DNA from: Rhodanobacter sp. C06
GTDB taxonomy: Bacteria; Pseudomonadota; Gammaproteobacteria; Xanthomonadales; Rhodanobacteraceae
Length of the DNA: 64,000 bases
Reading direction: 5' to 3'
NCBI RefSeq assembly: GCF_002001105.1
Contig: NZ_MUNP01000050.1
Span: 43,588 to 107,587, forward strand
The notes beneath the pieces are model-generated. The model worked only from the letters and a program-made list of their open reading frames with translations. It searched no databases and had not been told where the DNA came from. The translations under genes and the position numbers were made by a program. This document shows positions 44,032-54,519 of the stretch, piece after piece; the stretch's first letter is position 1, and each line of letters begins with the position of its first letter.

Positions 44032-44055
44032 TCCGCGACAGGCGTCACCCCTGCA

Positions 44056-44083
44056 AGCCACCGTCCCCGGGCGGTGGCTTTTT
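44056..44083 (+). terminator. Intrinsic terminator of ppiB
   Basis: An 8-bp stem AGCCACCG / CGGTGGCT with an 8-base loop is followed by a run of five T. Confidence 0.85.
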
Positions 44084-44180
44084 CACGCACCGGTCACGGC
44101 GGCGACTGCATGTGCCCCATAGAATCCGCAGGCCGCACACGTCATCAGCGCGCGGTTTCCATCATCCAGGGAGAGCAGTC

Positions 44181-44594
44181 ATGTCATTACTCGGTAGTTT
44201 GCTGGGCGGCGGCGGTCAGGCCGGCGGTTCGGATCTGGTGTCGGTGGCGGGGCAGCTGATCCAGCAGGCGGGCGGCGTGCAGGGGCTGGCCGGCATGCTG
44301 CACCAGGGCGGGCTCGGCGAAGCCGTGCAGTCGTGGGTCGGCAATGGCACCAACCAGGCAGTGTCCGGCGACCAGCTCAACCAGGCGTTGCAGAGCGGCG
44401 GCCTGGGTTCGGTGCTGCAGGAGGCGGCCGGCAAGCTGGGCATGGATCAAGGCCAGCTGTCCGGTGCGCTGGCGCAGGTGTTGCCGCATGTGGTCGACCA
44501 CCTGACTCCCGGCGGCCAGGTGCCGGCGCAGGGGCAGGGCGGTGGTTTCGATCTCGGCTCGCTGGCGGGGCTGGCCGGCAAGCTGTTCGGCTGA
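44181..44594 (+). CDS. YidB family (DUF937) protein
   Basis: A 137-residue Gly/Gln-rich protein of the YidB/DUF937 type: MSLLGSLLGGGGQAGGSDL, then WVGNGTNQAVSGDQLNQAL and VLPHVVDHLTPGGQ near the end. Its function is unknown. A GGGAGAG ribosome site precedes the ATG by six bases. A strong symmetrical hairpin lies after the stop. Confidence 0.8.
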   Translation: MSLLGSLLGGGGQAGGSDLVSVAGQLIQQAGGVQGLAGMLHQGGLGEAVQSWVGNGTNQAVSGDQLNQALQSGGLGSVLQEAAGKLGMDQGQLSGALAQVLPHVVDHLTPGGQVPAQGQGGGFDLGSLAGLAGKLFG

Positions 44595-44614
44595 GCTTCG
44601 CCGACACGTCATGG

Positions 44615-44650
44615 GGCCGTGCGGGCGAGGCATGCCCCGCCCGCACGGCC
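44615..44650. terminator. Bidirectional hairpin between convergent genes
   Basis: A 12-bp perfect stem (GGCCGTGCGGGC / GCCCGCACGGCC) with a 12-base loop lies between the convergent yidB-like and glsB-like genes. Confidence 0.5.
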
Positions 44651-44655
44651 ACGTC

Positions 44656-44913
44656 TCACGAGGAGGCGCTGGGCTTGAACAGCACGTGGTAGATCGCGAG
44701 CAGGATGATCGCGCCCACCACCGAAGCGATGAAATGAACGAAGCCGTGCGCGGGCCACCAGCCCAGCCGCTCGCCCACCCAGGTGGCGAGGATCGAGCCC
44801 ACGATGCCGATGATGATGGTGACGATGAAGCCGACCGAGTCCTTGCCGCCGCGGATGAACTTGGCGATGACGCCGACGATGAAGCCGATGATGATGACCC
44901 AGAGCCAATGCAT
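44656..44913 (-). CDS. GlsB/YeaQ/YmgE family membrane protein
   Basis: An 85-residue, three-helix membrane protein: MHWLWVIIIGFIVGVIAKFIRGGKD, SVGFIVTIIIGIVGSILATWVG and a final helix. This matches the transglycosylase-associated/stress-response YeaQ family; the enzymatic name is historical and the role is unclear. It converges on the yidB-like gene. A start at the first Met of the hydrophobic segment fits the family. Confidence 0.85.
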   Translation of the reverse strand: MHWLWVIIIGFIVGVIAKFIRGGKDSVGFIVTIIIGIVGSILATWVGERLGWWPAHGFVHFIASVVGAIILLAIYHVLFKPSASS

Positions 44914-45158
44914 ATCCGTGTGTCCCCATGCGTGGTTGATGAAGTCCCCTGGATAGTGCGGAAGCCGCGCCTCCCTGCGGCCCCTGCCGCGCACCGTGTT
45001 GAAGGCGTGGCAGCGGCGGCATCATGCCATCCGCGAACATGGGCATGCATCCACGGATCGTGATGACGCAAGCTTTTGCGGGGGTCTCGGGGGATGCGAT
45101 ATCGCATGCTAAAATCGCCGGGTTTGCCGCTTCCGTCCCCCACGAACCCGAGGAAGTC

Positions 45159-46358
45159 ATGCCCCAGCTCGCCCAGCGTGTCGGCCGCGCGAAGCCCAGC
45201 GCGATCATGGTCATCGCCGCCAAGGCGAAGCAGCTCAAGGCCGCCGGCCGCGACATCATCAGCTTCTCCATCGGTGTGCCGAACTTCCTGCCCGGCGAAC
45301 ACGTGTATGCGGCGGCGCGTGAGGCGCTCAGCCACGACAGTGGCCAGTACGGCAGCAACCGCGGCGCCGAGCCGCTGCTGGACGCGTTCCTGAAACACAT
45401 CGAGGCGCTGGGCTTCACCGGCTACGGCCATGCCAACCTGTCGGTGGGCATCGGTGCCAAGCAGGTGCTGTACAACCTGGCCGAGGCGCTGCTGGACGAG
45501 GGCGACGAGATCGCCTTCGCCGCGCCGTACTGGACCACCTACCGCGACATCGCCGACATCGTGGGCGCGAAGACCAACGTGCTGCATTGCGGGCCGGAGC
45601 AGCACTACAAGCTCACCCCGGCCCAACTCGACGCGGCGCTGGTGCGCAAGCCCAAGGTGTTCCTGTTCAACAATCCGTCCAACCCCACGGGCATGGTCTA
45701 CACGCGCGAGGAAATCGCCGCGCTGGCCGCGGTGCTGGCGAAGCATCCGGATACCTGGATCATCACCGACGACATCTACAACTCGATGGTGTTCGACGGC
45801 ATCGGCTACCACAACTTCGTGTTCGCGAAGCCGGAGCTGAAGGAGCGCCTGATCTTCGTCGATTCGGTGTCCAAGACCTACGGCATGCCGGGCTGGCGCG
45901 TGGGCCTGCTGGCCGGGCCGGAGTCGGTGGCCAAGGCGGTCACCACGCTCAACTCCAACCACATCACCAGCGTGCCGGAAGTGATCACCGCCGCCGCGGT
46001 GGCCGCGTTCACCGGCCCGCAGGACGTTCCTCAGGCCAAGTGCGCCGAATTCGCCGCGCGCCGCGACACCGTGGTCGCCGCGCTCAACGCGATCCCGGGC
46101 GTGACCTGCCCGCGGCCGCAGGGCGCGTTCTACGCATTCCCGGATATTTCCGTGGCATTCGGCAAGAGCCACAACGGCACCAGGATTTCCAACGACGTGG
46201 AGTTCTGCGCCGCGCTGCTGGAAGCCAAGGGCGTGGCCTGCGTGCCTGGTTCCGCCTTCGGCGAACCGCGCGCCCTGCGCATTTCCTACACCTGCCCGGC
46301 AGCCCAGTTGCAGCCCGGCTTGCAACGCATCCAGGAGTTCTTCGCCGAACTCGTTTGA
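45159..46358 (+). CDS. Class I/II PLP-dependent aminotransferase (AspC-like)
   Basis: A 399-residue fold-type I aminotransferase: SFSIGVPNFLPGEHV, GSNRGAEPLLDAFL, FNNPSNPTGMVYTREEI, and the PLP lysine in SVSKTYGMPGWRVGLL. It most resembles aspartate or aromatic aminotransferases, but the substrate cannot be fixed from sequence. An AGGAAG ribosome site precedes ATG 45159, and a TAAAAT -10 element lies at 45110-45115. The start upstream at 45024 is unlikely. Neighbouring mdh would supply or use oxaloacetate. Confidence 0.85.
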   Translation: MPQLAQRVGRAKPSAIMVIAAKAKQLKAAGRDIISFSIGVPNFLPGEHVYAAAREALSHDSGQYGSNRGAEPLLDAFLKHIEALGFTGYGHANLSVGIGAKQVLYNLAEALLDEGDEIAFAAPYWTTYRDIADIVGAKTNVLHCGPEQHYKLTPAQLDAALVRKPKVFLFNNPSNPTGMVYTREEIAALAAVLAKHPDTWIITDDIYNSMVFDGIGYHNFVFAKPELKERLIFVDSVSKTYGMPGWRVGLLAGPESVAKAVTTLNSNHITSVPEVITAAAVAAFTGPQDVPQAKCAEFAARRDTVVAALNAIPGVTCPRPQGAFYAFPDISVAFGKSHNGTRISNDVEFCAALLEAKGVACVPGSAFGEPRALRISYTCPAAQLQPGLQRIQEFFAELV

Positions 46359-46369
46359 ATACATCACCT

Positions 46370-46435
46370 GTAGGAGCGCACCCTGTGCGCGACGCTCTTT
46401 GAGGCACGAAGCTTCGCGCACAGGGTGCGCTCCTG
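46370..46435. repeat. REP-like palindrome, copy 1
   Basis: Arms GTAGGAGCGCACCCTGTGCG and its near complement with a short loop, between the aminotransferase and mdh genes. The same element occurs at 54520-54587. Confidence 0.75.
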
Positions 46436-46478
46436 CGAAATACGACGCATTGAACACATCATCGAAGGAGTCGTCATC

Positions 46479-47462
46479 ATGAAAGCCCCCGTTCGAGTTG
46501 CCGTTACCGGTGCCGCCGGCCAGATCGGCTATGCCTTGCTGTTCCGCATCGCCGCTGGCGACATGCTGGGCCCCGACCAGCCGGTGATCCTGCACCTGCT
46601 GGAGATCACCCCGGCGCTGCCCGCGCTGCAGGGCGTGGTGATGGAGCTCAACGACTGCGCGTTCCCGACCCTGGCCGGCGTCGTCGCCACCGACGACGTC
46701 AACGTGGCCTTCAAGGACGTGGATTACGCGCTGCTGGTTGGCGCCCGTCCGCGCGGCCCGGGCATGGAGCGCAAGGATCTGCTGGAAGCGAACGGTGCGA
46801 TCTTCGCCCCGCAGGGCAAGGCGCTGAACGACCACGCCAAGCGCGACGTGAAGGTGCTGGTGGTGGGAAACCCGGCCAACACCAACGCACTGATCGCGCA
46901 GCAGAACGCCCCGAGCCTGGATCCGAAGTGCTTCACCGCGATGGTGCGCCTGGACCACAACCGCGCCAAGAGCCAGCTGGCCGAGAAGACCGGCAAGCAC
47001 AACACCGACGTCCGCAAGATGACGATCTGGGGCAACCACAGCTCCACCCAGTATCCCGACCTGCACCACGCCACCGTGGACGGCAAGCCGGCGCTGTCGC
47101 TGGTCGACCAGGCCTGGTACGAGAGCGATTTCATCCCCACCGTGCAGCAGCGCGGCGCGGCCATCATCAAGGCGCGTGGCGCTTCGTCGGCGGCGTCGGC
47201 CGCTTCCGCCGCGATCGATCACATGCGCACCTGGGCGCAAGGCACGGTCGAGGGCGACTGGGTGTCGATGGGCATTCCGTCCGATGGCTCCTACGGCGTC
47301 AAGCCGGGCGTGATCTTCGGCTACCCGGTGACGGTGAAGGACGGCAAGTACGCCATCGTGCAGGGCTTGGCGATCAACGCGTTCTCGCAGGCGCGCATCG
47401 ACGCCACCGAGAAGGAGCTGCGCGAGGAGCGCGCGGGCGTCGAGCACCTGTTCGCGAAGTAA
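46479..47462 (+). CDS. mdh: Malate dehydrogenase
   Basis: A 327-residue NAD-dependent malate dehydrogenase: [16 protein letters not shown] (nucleotide fold), [40 protein letters not shown] and the catalytic histidine in [14 protein letters not shown]. It interconverts malate and oxaloacetate in the citric acid cycle. GAAGGAG precedes the ATG by nine bases and a strong terminator hairpin follows. Confidence 0.96.
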   Translation: MKAPVRVAVTGAAGQIGYALLFRIAAGDMLGPDQPVILHLLEITPALPALQGVVMELNDCAFPTLAGVVATDDVNVAFKDVDYALLVGARPRGPGMERKDLLEANGAIFAPQGKALNDHAKRDVKVLVVGNPANTNALIAQQNAPSLDPKCFTAMVRLDHNRAKSQLAEKTGKHNTDVRKMTIWGNHSSTQYPDLHHATVDGKPALSLVDQAWYESDFIPTVQQRGAAIIKARGASSAASAASAAIDHMRTWAQGTVEGDWVSMGIPSDGSYGVKPGVIFGYPVTVKDGKYAIVQGLAINAFSQARIDATEKELREERAGVEHLFAK

Positions 47463-47485
47463 GCGCGACGCGCCAGAGTGAACCG

Positions 47486-47510
47486 AAGGGCGGCCATGGG
47501 CCGCCCTTCT
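47486..47510 (+). terminator. Intrinsic terminator of mdh
   Basis: A 10-bp stem GAAGGGCGGC / GCCGCCCTTC with a five-base loop, followed by a T-rich stretch (TTCGTTT). Confidence 0.75.
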
Positions 47511-47608
47511 TCGTTTCGGGGCGGGGCGCCCGTTGTTTCGACCATCGTCGCGCTGCCCAGGCGGCAATGCCGAGGCTAGGCTTGAGGCGGGTCGGCACGG
47601 GAGGCGGC

Positions 47609-49504
47609 ATGGACTACGAATCGTTCTACCGGCAGTCGGTCGAACAGCCGGAACTGTTCTGGGCCGAGCAGGCGCGGCGCATCCACTGGGAAACGCCACC
47701 GCGGCAGATCCTCGACCAGTCCAATCCGCCGTTCCGCCGCTGGTTCGTCGGCGGCACCACCAACCTCTGCCACAACGCGGTGGACCGGCATTTGGCCGAA
47801 CGCGCGGAGCAGTTGGCGCTGGTGGCCGTGTCCAGCGAGACCGGCATCACGCGTGAGTTCACCTACCGCGAGCTGCACCGCGAGGTGAACGCGTTTGCCG
47901 CGGTGCTGCAGTCGCTGGACGTGGGCCGCGGCGACCGCGTGGTGATCTACCTGCCGAACATCGCCGAGGCGGTGTTCGCGATGCTGGCGTGCGCGCGCAT
48001 CGGCGCGATCCACTCGGTGGTTTTCGGCGGCTTCGCGGCACACAACCTCGCTTTGCGCATCGACGACGCGCAGCCGAAGCTGCTGATCTGCGCGGACGCC
48101 GGCATGCGCGCGGGCAAGGTGATTCCGTACAAACCGCTGGTGGATGCGGCCTTGAACGAGGCCTCGGCGCCGCCGCCGAAGGTGCTGGTGGTGAACCGCG
48201 GGCTCGACCCGCAGATGACCCGCATCAAAGGTCGCGACGTGGACTACGCCGAACTTCGCGCGAAGCATGATGGCGCCGAGGTGCCGGTGGCGTGGCTGGA
48301 GTCGAACGAGCCGAGTTATCTGCTCTACACCTCGGGCACCACCGGCAAGCCCAAGGGCGTGCAGCGCGACACCGGCGGCTACGCGGTGGCGATGGCGATG
48401 TCGATCCGCTGCATCTTCGACATCGCGCCGGGGCAGGTGATGTTCTCCACTTCCGACGTGGGCTGGGCGGTGGGGCATTCCTACAACGTGTATGGCCCGC
48501 TGATCGGCGGCGCCACCTCGCTGCTCTACGAAGGCCTGCCCACGCGGCCCGACCCGGGCGTGTGGCGGGGGCTGTGCGAGCAATACGGCGTGCGCAGCAT
48601 GTTCTCCTCGCCCACCGCGATCCGCGTGCTGAAGAAGCAGGACGCACGCTTCCTGCACGCGCACGACCTGTCGAAACTGAAGTGGCTGTTCCTCGCCGGC
48701 GAGCCGCTGGACGAGCCCACCTCGCAATGGATCAACACGGAACTGGGCGTGCCGGTGATCGACAACTACTGGCAGACCGAGACCGGCTGGCCGGCGATCA
48801 CCTTGATGCCGGGGCTGGACATGAAACCGGCCAAGCTCGGCTCGCCCGGCCTGCCGGCACCCGGCTACAAGATGAAGGTGATCGACGAGAACACCGGCAA
48901 GGAAGTACCCGCCGGCGAGAAGGGCGTGCTGGTGCTGGAGCCGCCGCTGCCGCCAGGTTGCCTCAGCACGATCTGGCGCGACGACGACCGCTACGTGCAC
49001 AGCTACTTCAGCCACTTCCGCGAACTCTTGTACAGCTCGCTGGACTGGGCGATCCGCGACGCGGACGGCTACACCTTCATCCTCGGCCGCACCGACGACG
49101 TGATCAACGTGGCCGGGCACCGGCTGGGCACACGCGAGATCGAGGAGTCCGTGGCCGGCCACCCGGCGGTGGCCGAAGCGGCGGTGGTCGGCGTGCGCGA
49201 CGAGCTGAAGGGCCAGGTGCCGGTGGTGTTCGTCACATTGAAGCAGGATGCCGGCAGCGGCGCCGCGGAAGTCGCGCGCGGCATGCAGCAATGCGTGGTG
49301 GACCAGCTCGGCAGCGTGGCGAAACCCGCGCGGGTGTACGTGGTGAATGCCTTGCCCAAGACGCGCTCGGGCAAGCTGCTGCGGCGTTCGCTGCAGGCCT
49401 TGGCCGAGCAGCGCGATCCGGGCGACCTGTCGACGTTGGACGACCCGGCGGCGCTGGAGGAGATCCGCAAGGCGCTGGAGCGCGGCCCGGATCAGGGATG
49501 CTGA
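47609..49504 (+). CDS. prpE: Propionate-CoA ligase
   Basis: A 631-residue acyl-CoA synthetase of the PrpE type. It begins MDYESFYRQSVEQPELFWAEQARRIHW. The adenylation core includes YTSGTTGKPKGVQRDTGG and YWQTETGWP; the C-terminal lysine motif is LPKTRSGKLLRR. It activates propionate for the methylcitrate cycle. GGAGGC precedes the ATG. prpB, prpC and prpD lie downstream on the same strand but separated from it by other genes. Confidence 0.9.
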   Translation: MDYESFYRQSVEQPELFWAEQARRIHWETPPRQILDQSNPPFRRWFVGGTTNLCHNAVDRHLAERAEQLALVAVSSETGITREFTYRELHREVNAFAAVLQSLDVGRGDRVVIYLPNIAEAVFAMLACARIGAIHSVVFGGFAAHNLALRIDDAQPKLLICADAGMRAGKVIPYKPLVDAALNEASAPPPKVLVVNRGLDPQMTRIKGRDVDYAELRAKHDGAEVPVAWLESNEPSYLLYTSGTTGKPKGVQRDTGGYAVAMAMSIRCIFDIAPGQVMFSTSDVGWAVGHSYNVYGPLIGGATSLLYEGLPTRPDPGVWRGLCEQYGVRSMFSSPTAIRVLKKQDARFLHAHDLSKLKWLFLAGEPLDEPTSQWINTELGVPVIDNYWQTETGWPAITLMPGLDMKPAKLGSPGLPAPGYKMKVIDENTGKEVPAGEKGVLVLEPPLPPGCLSTIWRDDDRYVHSYFSHFRELLYSSLDWAIRDADGYTFILGRTDDVINVAGHRLGTREIEESVAGHPAVAEAAVVGVRDELKGQVPVVFVTLKQDAGSGAAEVARGMQQCVVDQLGSVAKPARVYVVNALPKTRSGKLLRRSLQALAEQRDPGDLSTLDDPAALEEIRKALERGPDQGC

Positions 49505-49521
49505 AAGATGGGATCGGGATA

Positions 49522-49619
49522 GCCCTTCGACTTCGCTTCGCTACGCTCAGGGCGAACGGATGAGGCGACATCTGTCCGTTCACGCTGAGCGTAGGCCCGG
49601 AGGGCCGAAGTCGAAGGGC
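49522..49619. repeat. Long REP-like inverted repeat
   Basis: Outer arms GCCCTTCGACTTCG / CGAAGTCGAAGGGC and inner arms around CGCTCAGGGCGAACGG / CCGTTCACGCTGAGCG form a nested palindrome between the convergent prpE and ahpF genes. This class is common in Xanthomonadales. Confidence 0.75.
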
Positions 49620-49659
49620 ATCTGGAGCAAGGCAGGTACGACCAGCCTTGCAACAATCC

Positions 49660-51246
49660 TCAAGCCGTGATCGCCTCCGCCACCGGCGCCGAGCTGCGGA
49701 TCAGATGGTCGAACGCGCCCAGCGCGGCGGTGGAACCGGCGCCCATCGCGATCACGATCTGCTTGTACGGCACCGTGGTGGCGTCGCCGGCGGCGAACAC
49801 GCCGGGCAGCGAGGTCTGGCCGCGGGCATCGATCACGATCTCGCCGCGCGGGCTGAGTTCCAGCGTCCCCTTCAGCCATTCGGTGTTCGGCAGCAGGCCG
49901 ATCTGCACGAAGATGCCTTCCAGCGAGAGACTGTGCATGGTGCCGTCGGTGCGGTCCTTGTAAACCAAGCCGTTGACCTTCTGGCCGTCGCCCAGCACTT
50001 CGGTGGTCTGCGCGCTGACAATCACCTCCACGTTGGGCAGGCTGCGCAGCTTGCGCTGCAGCACTTCGTCCGCGCGCAGGTGGTGGTCGAACTCGACCAG
50101 GGTGACGTGGGCCACCAGGCCGGCCAGGTCGATGGCCGCCTCGACGCCGGAGTTGCCGCCACCGATCACCGCCACGCGCTTGCCCTTGAACAGCGGGCCG
50201 TCGCAGTGCGGGCAATAGGCCACGCCCTTGTTGCGGTACTCGCTCTCGCCGGGCACGCCGATCTGCCGCCAGCGTGCACCGGTGGACAACACCACCGACT
50301 TCGACTTCAGCGTGGCGCCGTTCTCGAGCTCGATCTCGATCAGGCCGCTGTCGGATTCAGCGGCGGGCACCAGCTGGGTGGCGCGCTGCAGGTTCATGAT
50401 GTCCACGTCGTAGTTGCGAACGTGGTTTTCCAGCGCGGCGCCCAGCTTCGGGCCTTCGGTGTAGTCCACCGAGATGAAGTTCTCGATCGCCATGGTGTCC
50501 AGCACCTGGCCGCCGAAACGCTCGGCCGCCACGCCGGTGCGGATGCCCTTGCGCGCGGCGTAGACCGCCGCCGCGGCACCGGCCGGCCCGCCGCCCACCA
50601 CCAGCACGTCGAAGGCGTCCTTGGTCTTGATCGTTTCGGCGGCGCGCGCGGCGGCGCCGGTGTCGAGCTTCGCCACGATCTGCTCCAGGCTCATGCGGCC
50701 CTGGTCGAACACTTCGCCGTTCAGGTACACGGTGGGCACCGACATGATCTGGCGGCGATCCACTTCGTCCTGGTACAGCGCGCCGTCGATGGCCACATGC
50801 CGGATGTTGGGGTTAAGCACGCTCATCAGGTTGAGCGCCTGCACCACGTCCGGGCAGTTCTGGCAGGACAACGAAAAATAGGTTTCGAAGTGGAACTCGC
50901 CTTCGAGGTTCTGCACCTGCGCGATGGTTTCCGCCGTGGCCTTGGACGGATGGCCGCCTACCTGCAAGAGCGCCAGCACCAGCGAGGTGAACTCGTGGCC
51001 CATCGGGATGCCGGCGAAGCGCACACCGATGTCGGTCCCGATGCGATTGATCGCGAACGAGGGTTTGCGCGTCTCGCTGTCGTCGCGGCGCAGGGCAATC
51101 TTGTCGCTCATCGCGGCGATCTCGTGCAGCAGTTCGTCCAGCTCGCGCGACTTCGTGCCCTCGTCGAGCGCGGCGACGAGTTCGATCGGCTGGGTGAGTT
51201 TTTCCAGGTAGCCCGCGAGTTGGGCCTTGATGGCGGCATCAAGCAT
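49660..51246 (-). CDS. ahpF: Alkyl hydroperoxide reductase subunit F
   Basis: A 528-residue flavoprotein. The N-terminal thioredoxin-like domain has [12 protein letters not shown] (C-x2-C). The FAD/NAD(P)H domains have [14 protein letters not shown] and the redox pair [11 protein letters not shown]. It passes electrons from NADH to AhpC. It follows ahpC by 173 bases, with a strong hairpin in the gap, so expression may be lower than that of ahpC. Confidence 0.95.
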   Translation of the reverse strand: MLDAAIKAQLAGYLEKLTQPIELVAALDEGTKSRELDELLHEIAAMSDKIALRRDDSETRKPSFAINRIGTDIGVRFAGIPMGHEFTSLVLALLQVGGHPSKATAETIAQVQNLEGEFHFETYFSLSCQNCPDVVQALNLMSVLNPNIRHVAIDGALYQDEVDRRQIMSVPTVYLNGEVFDQGRMSLEQIVAKLDTGAAARAAETIKTKDAFDVLVVGGGPAGAAAAVYAARKGIRTGVAAERFGGQVLDTMAIENFISVDYTEGPKLGAALENHVRNYDVDIMNLQRATQLVPAAESDSGLIEIELENGATLKSKSVVLSTGARWRQIGVPGESEYRNKGVAYCPHCDGPLFKGKRVAVIGGGNSGVEAAIDLAGLVAHVTLVEFDHHLRADEVLQRKLRSLPNVEVIVSAQTTEVLGDGQKVNGLVYKDRTDGTMHSLSLEGIFVQIGLLPNTEWLKGTLELSPRGEIVIDARGQTSLPGVFAAGDATTVPYKQIVIAMGAGSTAALGAFDHLIRSSAPVAEAITA

Positions 51247-51371
51247 GGTGACCACTCCGGTGGGATGGGAAAAGAGAGAGACTTGTGGCAGCGGCCGGCG
51301 CCGTGGGGAGGGCGGCTGCGGAGGGGAAGCGAAGCCGGGCGCTGGCCGCTGGCACAAGCATCCTCGGTGGA

Positions 51372-51394
51372 ACCCGGGCGCAGCGCGCCCGGGT
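51372..51394 (-). terminator. Intercistronic hairpin between ahpC and ahpF
   Basis: A 10-bp perfect stem ACCCGGGCGC / GCGCCCGGGT with a three-base loop and no T-run. It may partly stop transcription or stabilise the ahpC end. Confidence 0.5.
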
Positions 51395-51419
51395 CCGGTG
51401 TTGCAGGTGCAGCGATGGA

Positions 51420-51983
51420 TCAGATCTTGCCGACGAGGTCCAGCGAGGGCGCCAGGGTCTTCTCGCCTTCCTTCCACTTGGCCGGGCACACTTCACCCGG
51501 GTGGCTGGCGACGTACTGCGCCGCCTTCACCTTGCGCAGCAGTTCCTTGGCGTCGCGGCCGATGCCGCCGGCGGTGATCTCGACGATCTGGATCTTGCCC
51601 TGCGGGTCGACCACGAAGCTGCCGCGGTCGGCCAGGCCGGCGTCCTCGATCAGCACCTCGAAGTTGCGGCTGATCGCGTGGGTCGGGTCGCCCACCATGG
51701 TGTAGCCGATCTTCCTGATCGCGTCGGAGGTGTCGTGCCACGCCTTGTGCGAGAAATGCGTGTCGGTCGAGACGCTGTAGATTTCCACGCCCAGCTTCTG
51801 GAACTCGGCGTAGTGGTCGGCGAGGTCCTCCAACTCAGTCGGGCAGACGAAGGTGAAGTCGGCGGGGTAGAAGAACACCACGGACCACTTGCCCTTGAGG
51901 TCGGCTTCGGTCACTTCGATGAACTGGCCAGCCTTGAACGCCTGCGCCTTGAACGGCTTTACTTCGGTATTGATCAAAGACAC
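51420..51983 (-). CDS. ahpC: Alkyl hydroperoxide reductase subunit C (peroxiredoxin)
   Basis: A 187-residue typical 2-Cys peroxiredoxin: the peroxidatic cysteine is in [18 protein letters not shown] and the resolving cysteine in [10 protein letters not shown]. It reduces H2O2 and organic peroxides, using AhpF. A strong sigma-70 promoter lies at 52027-52055 with a possible OxyR site on its -35 element. Confidence 0.97.
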   Translation of the reverse strand: MSLINTEVKPFKAQAFKAGQFIEVTEADLKGKWSVVFFYPADFTFVCPTELEDLADHYAEFQKLGVEIYSVSTDTHFSHKAWHDTSDAIRKIGYTMVGDPTHAISRNFEVLIEDAGLADRGSFVVDPQGKIQIVEITAGGIGRDAKELLRKVKAAQYVASHPGEVCPAKWKEGEKTLAPSLDLVGKI

Positions 51984-52026
51984 TTTGCAGCCTCCGTTGT
52001 GGGTAATGGATGAATCGATGGGTTCA

Positions 52027-52066
52027 ATTGTAGGGGGCGTTCACGATTAGTCCAATTGATAGTTGG
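52027..52066 (-). promoter_or_regulatory. ahpC promoter with possible OxyR site
   Basis: Minus strand reads TTGGAC (52050-52055), 17 bases, TACAAT (52027-52032). A near-palindrome CCAACTATCAATTGG (52052-52066) covers the -35 element; its CTAT tetranucleotide resembles half an OxyR site. Promoter is well supported, the OxyR part less so. Confidence 0.65.
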
Positions 52067-52142
52067 CATGGGGGCAATCGGTGCAGGCTATGGCGCCGCC
52101 GGCTCGACTCGGCGGTGCCGCGCAAGGCGTGTTCCGGACGGT

Positions 52143-53459
52143 TCAGGGCGCGGCGGCGAAGCGCTCGCGCAGCTGCTGATCGACCACGGTGGCGGTGACG
52201 ATGTCGCTGCCCACGTTCACCGTGGTGCGCGCCATGTCGAGGATGCGGTCCACGCCGATCACGATGCCGATGCCTTCCGGCGGTATGCCGAAGGTGGCCA
52301 GCAGGCCCGCGATCAGCGGCAGCGAGCCGCCGGGAATGCCGGCCACCGCCACCGCGCTCAGCACCGCGAGCAGCATCAGGATGGCCTGGTGCGCGAGGCC
52401 GAGCTCCACGCCGAAAGCCTGCGCCACGAACAGCACCACGCAGCCCTCGAACAGCGCGGTGCCGCTCATGTTCATGGTCGCGCCCAGTGGCAGCACGAAG
52501 CCGGCGGTGCTCGGCGCGAGCTTCAGCTCGTCATGCGCCACCGCCAGCGAGGCGGGCAGGCAGGCGTTGCTTGAGCTGGTGGAGAACGCGGCGATCAGCA
52601 GCGAACGGATCTGCCGGAAATATTCCCGCGGCGAGCGCCGCGCCAGGAAGCGGATCCACAGCGACATGGTGCCGAACAGGTGCAGCGCCAGCGCCGCAGT
52701 GCAGCCGACGACGAACACCGACAGCGCCAGCAGCACGTCCACGCCCACCTTGACGATCACGCTGTAGATCATCGCCGGCACCGCCAGTGGCGCCAACTGC
52801 AGCGCGAAGCCCACGATCCGCGTCATCAGGTCGGTGACCGTGTCCAGCGCCATCTGCACCCGCTTGCGTTGCTTCCCCGGCAGTTGGGTGGCGGCGGCGC
52901 CCACCAGGATCGCGAACAGGATCAGCGGCAGCACCTCGCCCAGCGCGTCGCGGCTGGAGCCGGCCACGGCACCGAACAGGTTGCGCGGCATGAACATCTC
53001 CACCAGCGTGGCCAGGCTCATGCCGGGCCGGGTGGCTTCGCGGGAGATGGCTTGCTGCGCCTTGTTGCCGTATTCGGCCATCAGCTGGGTGCGCGCGGCG
53101 TCGTCCAGGTGGTGGCCGGGCTGCAAGGTGTTCATCAGCACGAGGCCGATCGCCACGGCGATCGCCATGTTGGCGAAGAACAGCGCGAACGTGCGCCCGG
53201 CCAGCGGGCCCAGCCGGTCGAGCCGGCCGAGCTGGGTCACGCCGGAGGCCAGCGAGGTGAACACCAGCGGGATCACCACGAAGAACAGCATGCGCAGGAA
53301 GATCTGTCCGAACGGGTCGAGTACTGCGCCGGAGAACTTCTGCATCAGCACCAAGGCCGGCGGATGCAGCTGGCCGATGCCGAGCGTGGCCACCGCGGCC
53401 GCCACGCCGATCATCAGGCCCCACAGGATGCGTTTTGCGAGTGTCGTCGTTGTGCTCAT
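52143..53459 (-). CDS. Dicarboxylate/amino acid:cation symporter
   Basis: A 438-residue transporter of the DAACS (GltP/DctA) family with about eight membrane segments. Signature motifs are AFSTSSSNACLPASL (serine-rich hairpin HP1), LPLGATMNMSGTALFEG and GIPGGSLPLIAGLLATFGIPPEG with IGVDRILDMARTTVNV. It imports glutamate/aspartate or C4-dicarboxylates with cations; the substrate cannot be decided. The gene is oriented opposite to prpB. Confidence 0.9.
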   Translation of the reverse strand: MSTTTTLAKRILWGLMIGVAAAVATLGIGQLHPPALVLMQKFSGAVLDPFGQIFLRMLFFVVIPLVFTSLASGVTQLGRLDRLGPLAGRTFALFFANMAIAVAIGLVLMNTLQPGHHLDDAARTQLMAEYGNKAQQAISREATRPGMSLATLVEMFMPRNLFGAVAGSSRDALGEVLPLILFAILVGAAATQLPGKQRKRVQMALDTVTDLMTRIVGFALQLAPLAVPAMIYSVIVKVGVDVLLALSVFVVGCTAALALHLFGTMSLWIRFLARRSPREYFRQIRSLLIAAFSTSSSNACLPASLAVAHDELKLAPSTAGFVLPLGATMNMSGTALFEGCVVLFVAQAFGVELGLAHQAILMLLAVLSAVAVAGIPGGSLPLIAGLLATFGIPPEGIGIVIGVDRILDMARTTVNVGSDIVTATVVDQQLRERFAAAP

Positions 53460-53591
53460 CCATCCGACTGTACGGGGTGGTCGCGGCGCGGTCACGCAGG
53501 ATTTTTCGATACTCTGCCGGCCCTCGCGATGATGTACCCGGAGCGTCGAGCGGGGCTGCGACCAAGGTGCAGGCATGGCTTCTTGCCGAGT

Positions 53592-53609
53592 GGGCTAAAA
53601 TGGGCGTTT
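53592..53609 (+). promoter_or_regulatory. prpB promoter -10 region
   Basis: GGGCTAAAATGGGCGTTT contains a TAAAAT -10 element and closely matches the stretch before prpD (61711-61728). Confidence 0.5.
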
Positions 53610-53622
53610 TGACGGAGGCCAC

Positions 53623-54507
53623 ATGACACAGCCAGCCACTGCGGGCGCCCGCTTCCGCGCCGCGCTTGCCGCCGAATCCCCGTTGCAGGTGATCGGCGCG
53701 ATCACTGCCTACGCCGGCCTGATGGCCAAGCGGGTGGGCTACCGGGCGCTGTACCTGTCCGGTGGCGGCGTGGCCGCCAATTCGCTGGGCATGCCGGACC
53801 TGGGCATCTCGACGATGGAGGACGTGCTCACCGACGCGCGCCGTATCGTCGAGGCCACTGGCCTGCCGCTGCTGGTCGACATCGACACCGGCTGGGGTGG
53901 CGCCTTCAACATCGCGCGCACCATCCGCAACTTCGAGCGCGTCGGCGTGGCCGCCGTGCACATCGAGGACCAGGTCGGCCAGAAGCGCTGCGGCCATCGC
54001 CCGGGCAAGGAAGTGGTGCCGAAGGAAGAGATGGTCGATCGCGTGAAGGCTGCGGTGGACGCGCGCACCGATCCCGGCTTCGTGATCATGGCGCGTACCG
54101 ACGCGGCGGCGGTGGAGGGCATCGACGCGGCGATCGAGCGCGCGGTGGCCTACGTCGAGGCCGGCGCCGACATGATCTTTCCCGAGGCGATGAAGACGCT
54201 GGACGACTACCGCCGGTTCAAGGCTGCGGTGAAGGTGCCGATCCTCGCCAACCTCACCGAGTTCGGTTCCACCCCGTTCTTCACCACCGACGAGCTGCGT
54301 TCGGCCGACGTGGACATCGCGCTGTACTGCTGCGGCGCCTACCGCGCCATGAACAAGGCGGCGCTGCACTTCTACGAGACGGTGCGCCGCGAGGGCACGC
54401 AGAGGCACATCATCGACACCTTGCAGACGCGCGAGGAGCTGTACGACTTCCTGGGCTACCACGCCTACGAGGACAAGCTCGACGCGCTGTTTTCCAACAA
54501 GAGCTGA
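53623..54507 (+). CDS. prpB: 2-Methylisocitrate lyase
   Basis: A 294-residue isocitrate lyase-superfamily enzyme: [25 protein letters not shown], the metal-binding DIDTGWGG, and the catalytic segment [17 protein letters not shown] (KRCGH). It splits 2-methylisocitrate to pyruvate and succinate. GGAGG precedes the ATG. prpC follows after a REP element. Confidence 0.95.
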   Translation: MTQPATAGARFRAALAAESPLQVIGAITAYAGLMAKRVGYRALYLSGGGVAANSLGMPDLGISTMEDVLTDARRIVEATGLPLLVDIDTGWGGAFNIARTIRNFERVGVAAVHIEDQVGQKRCGHRPGKEVVPKEEMVDRVKAAVDARTDPGFVIMARTDAAAVEGIDAAIERAVAYVEAGADMIFPEAMKTLDDYRRFKAAVKVPILANLTEFGSTPFFTTDELRSADVDIALYCCGAYRAMNKAALHFYETVRREGTQRHIIDTLQTREELYDFLGYHAYEDKLDALFSNKS

Positions 54508-54519
54508 CACGCGGTCGCT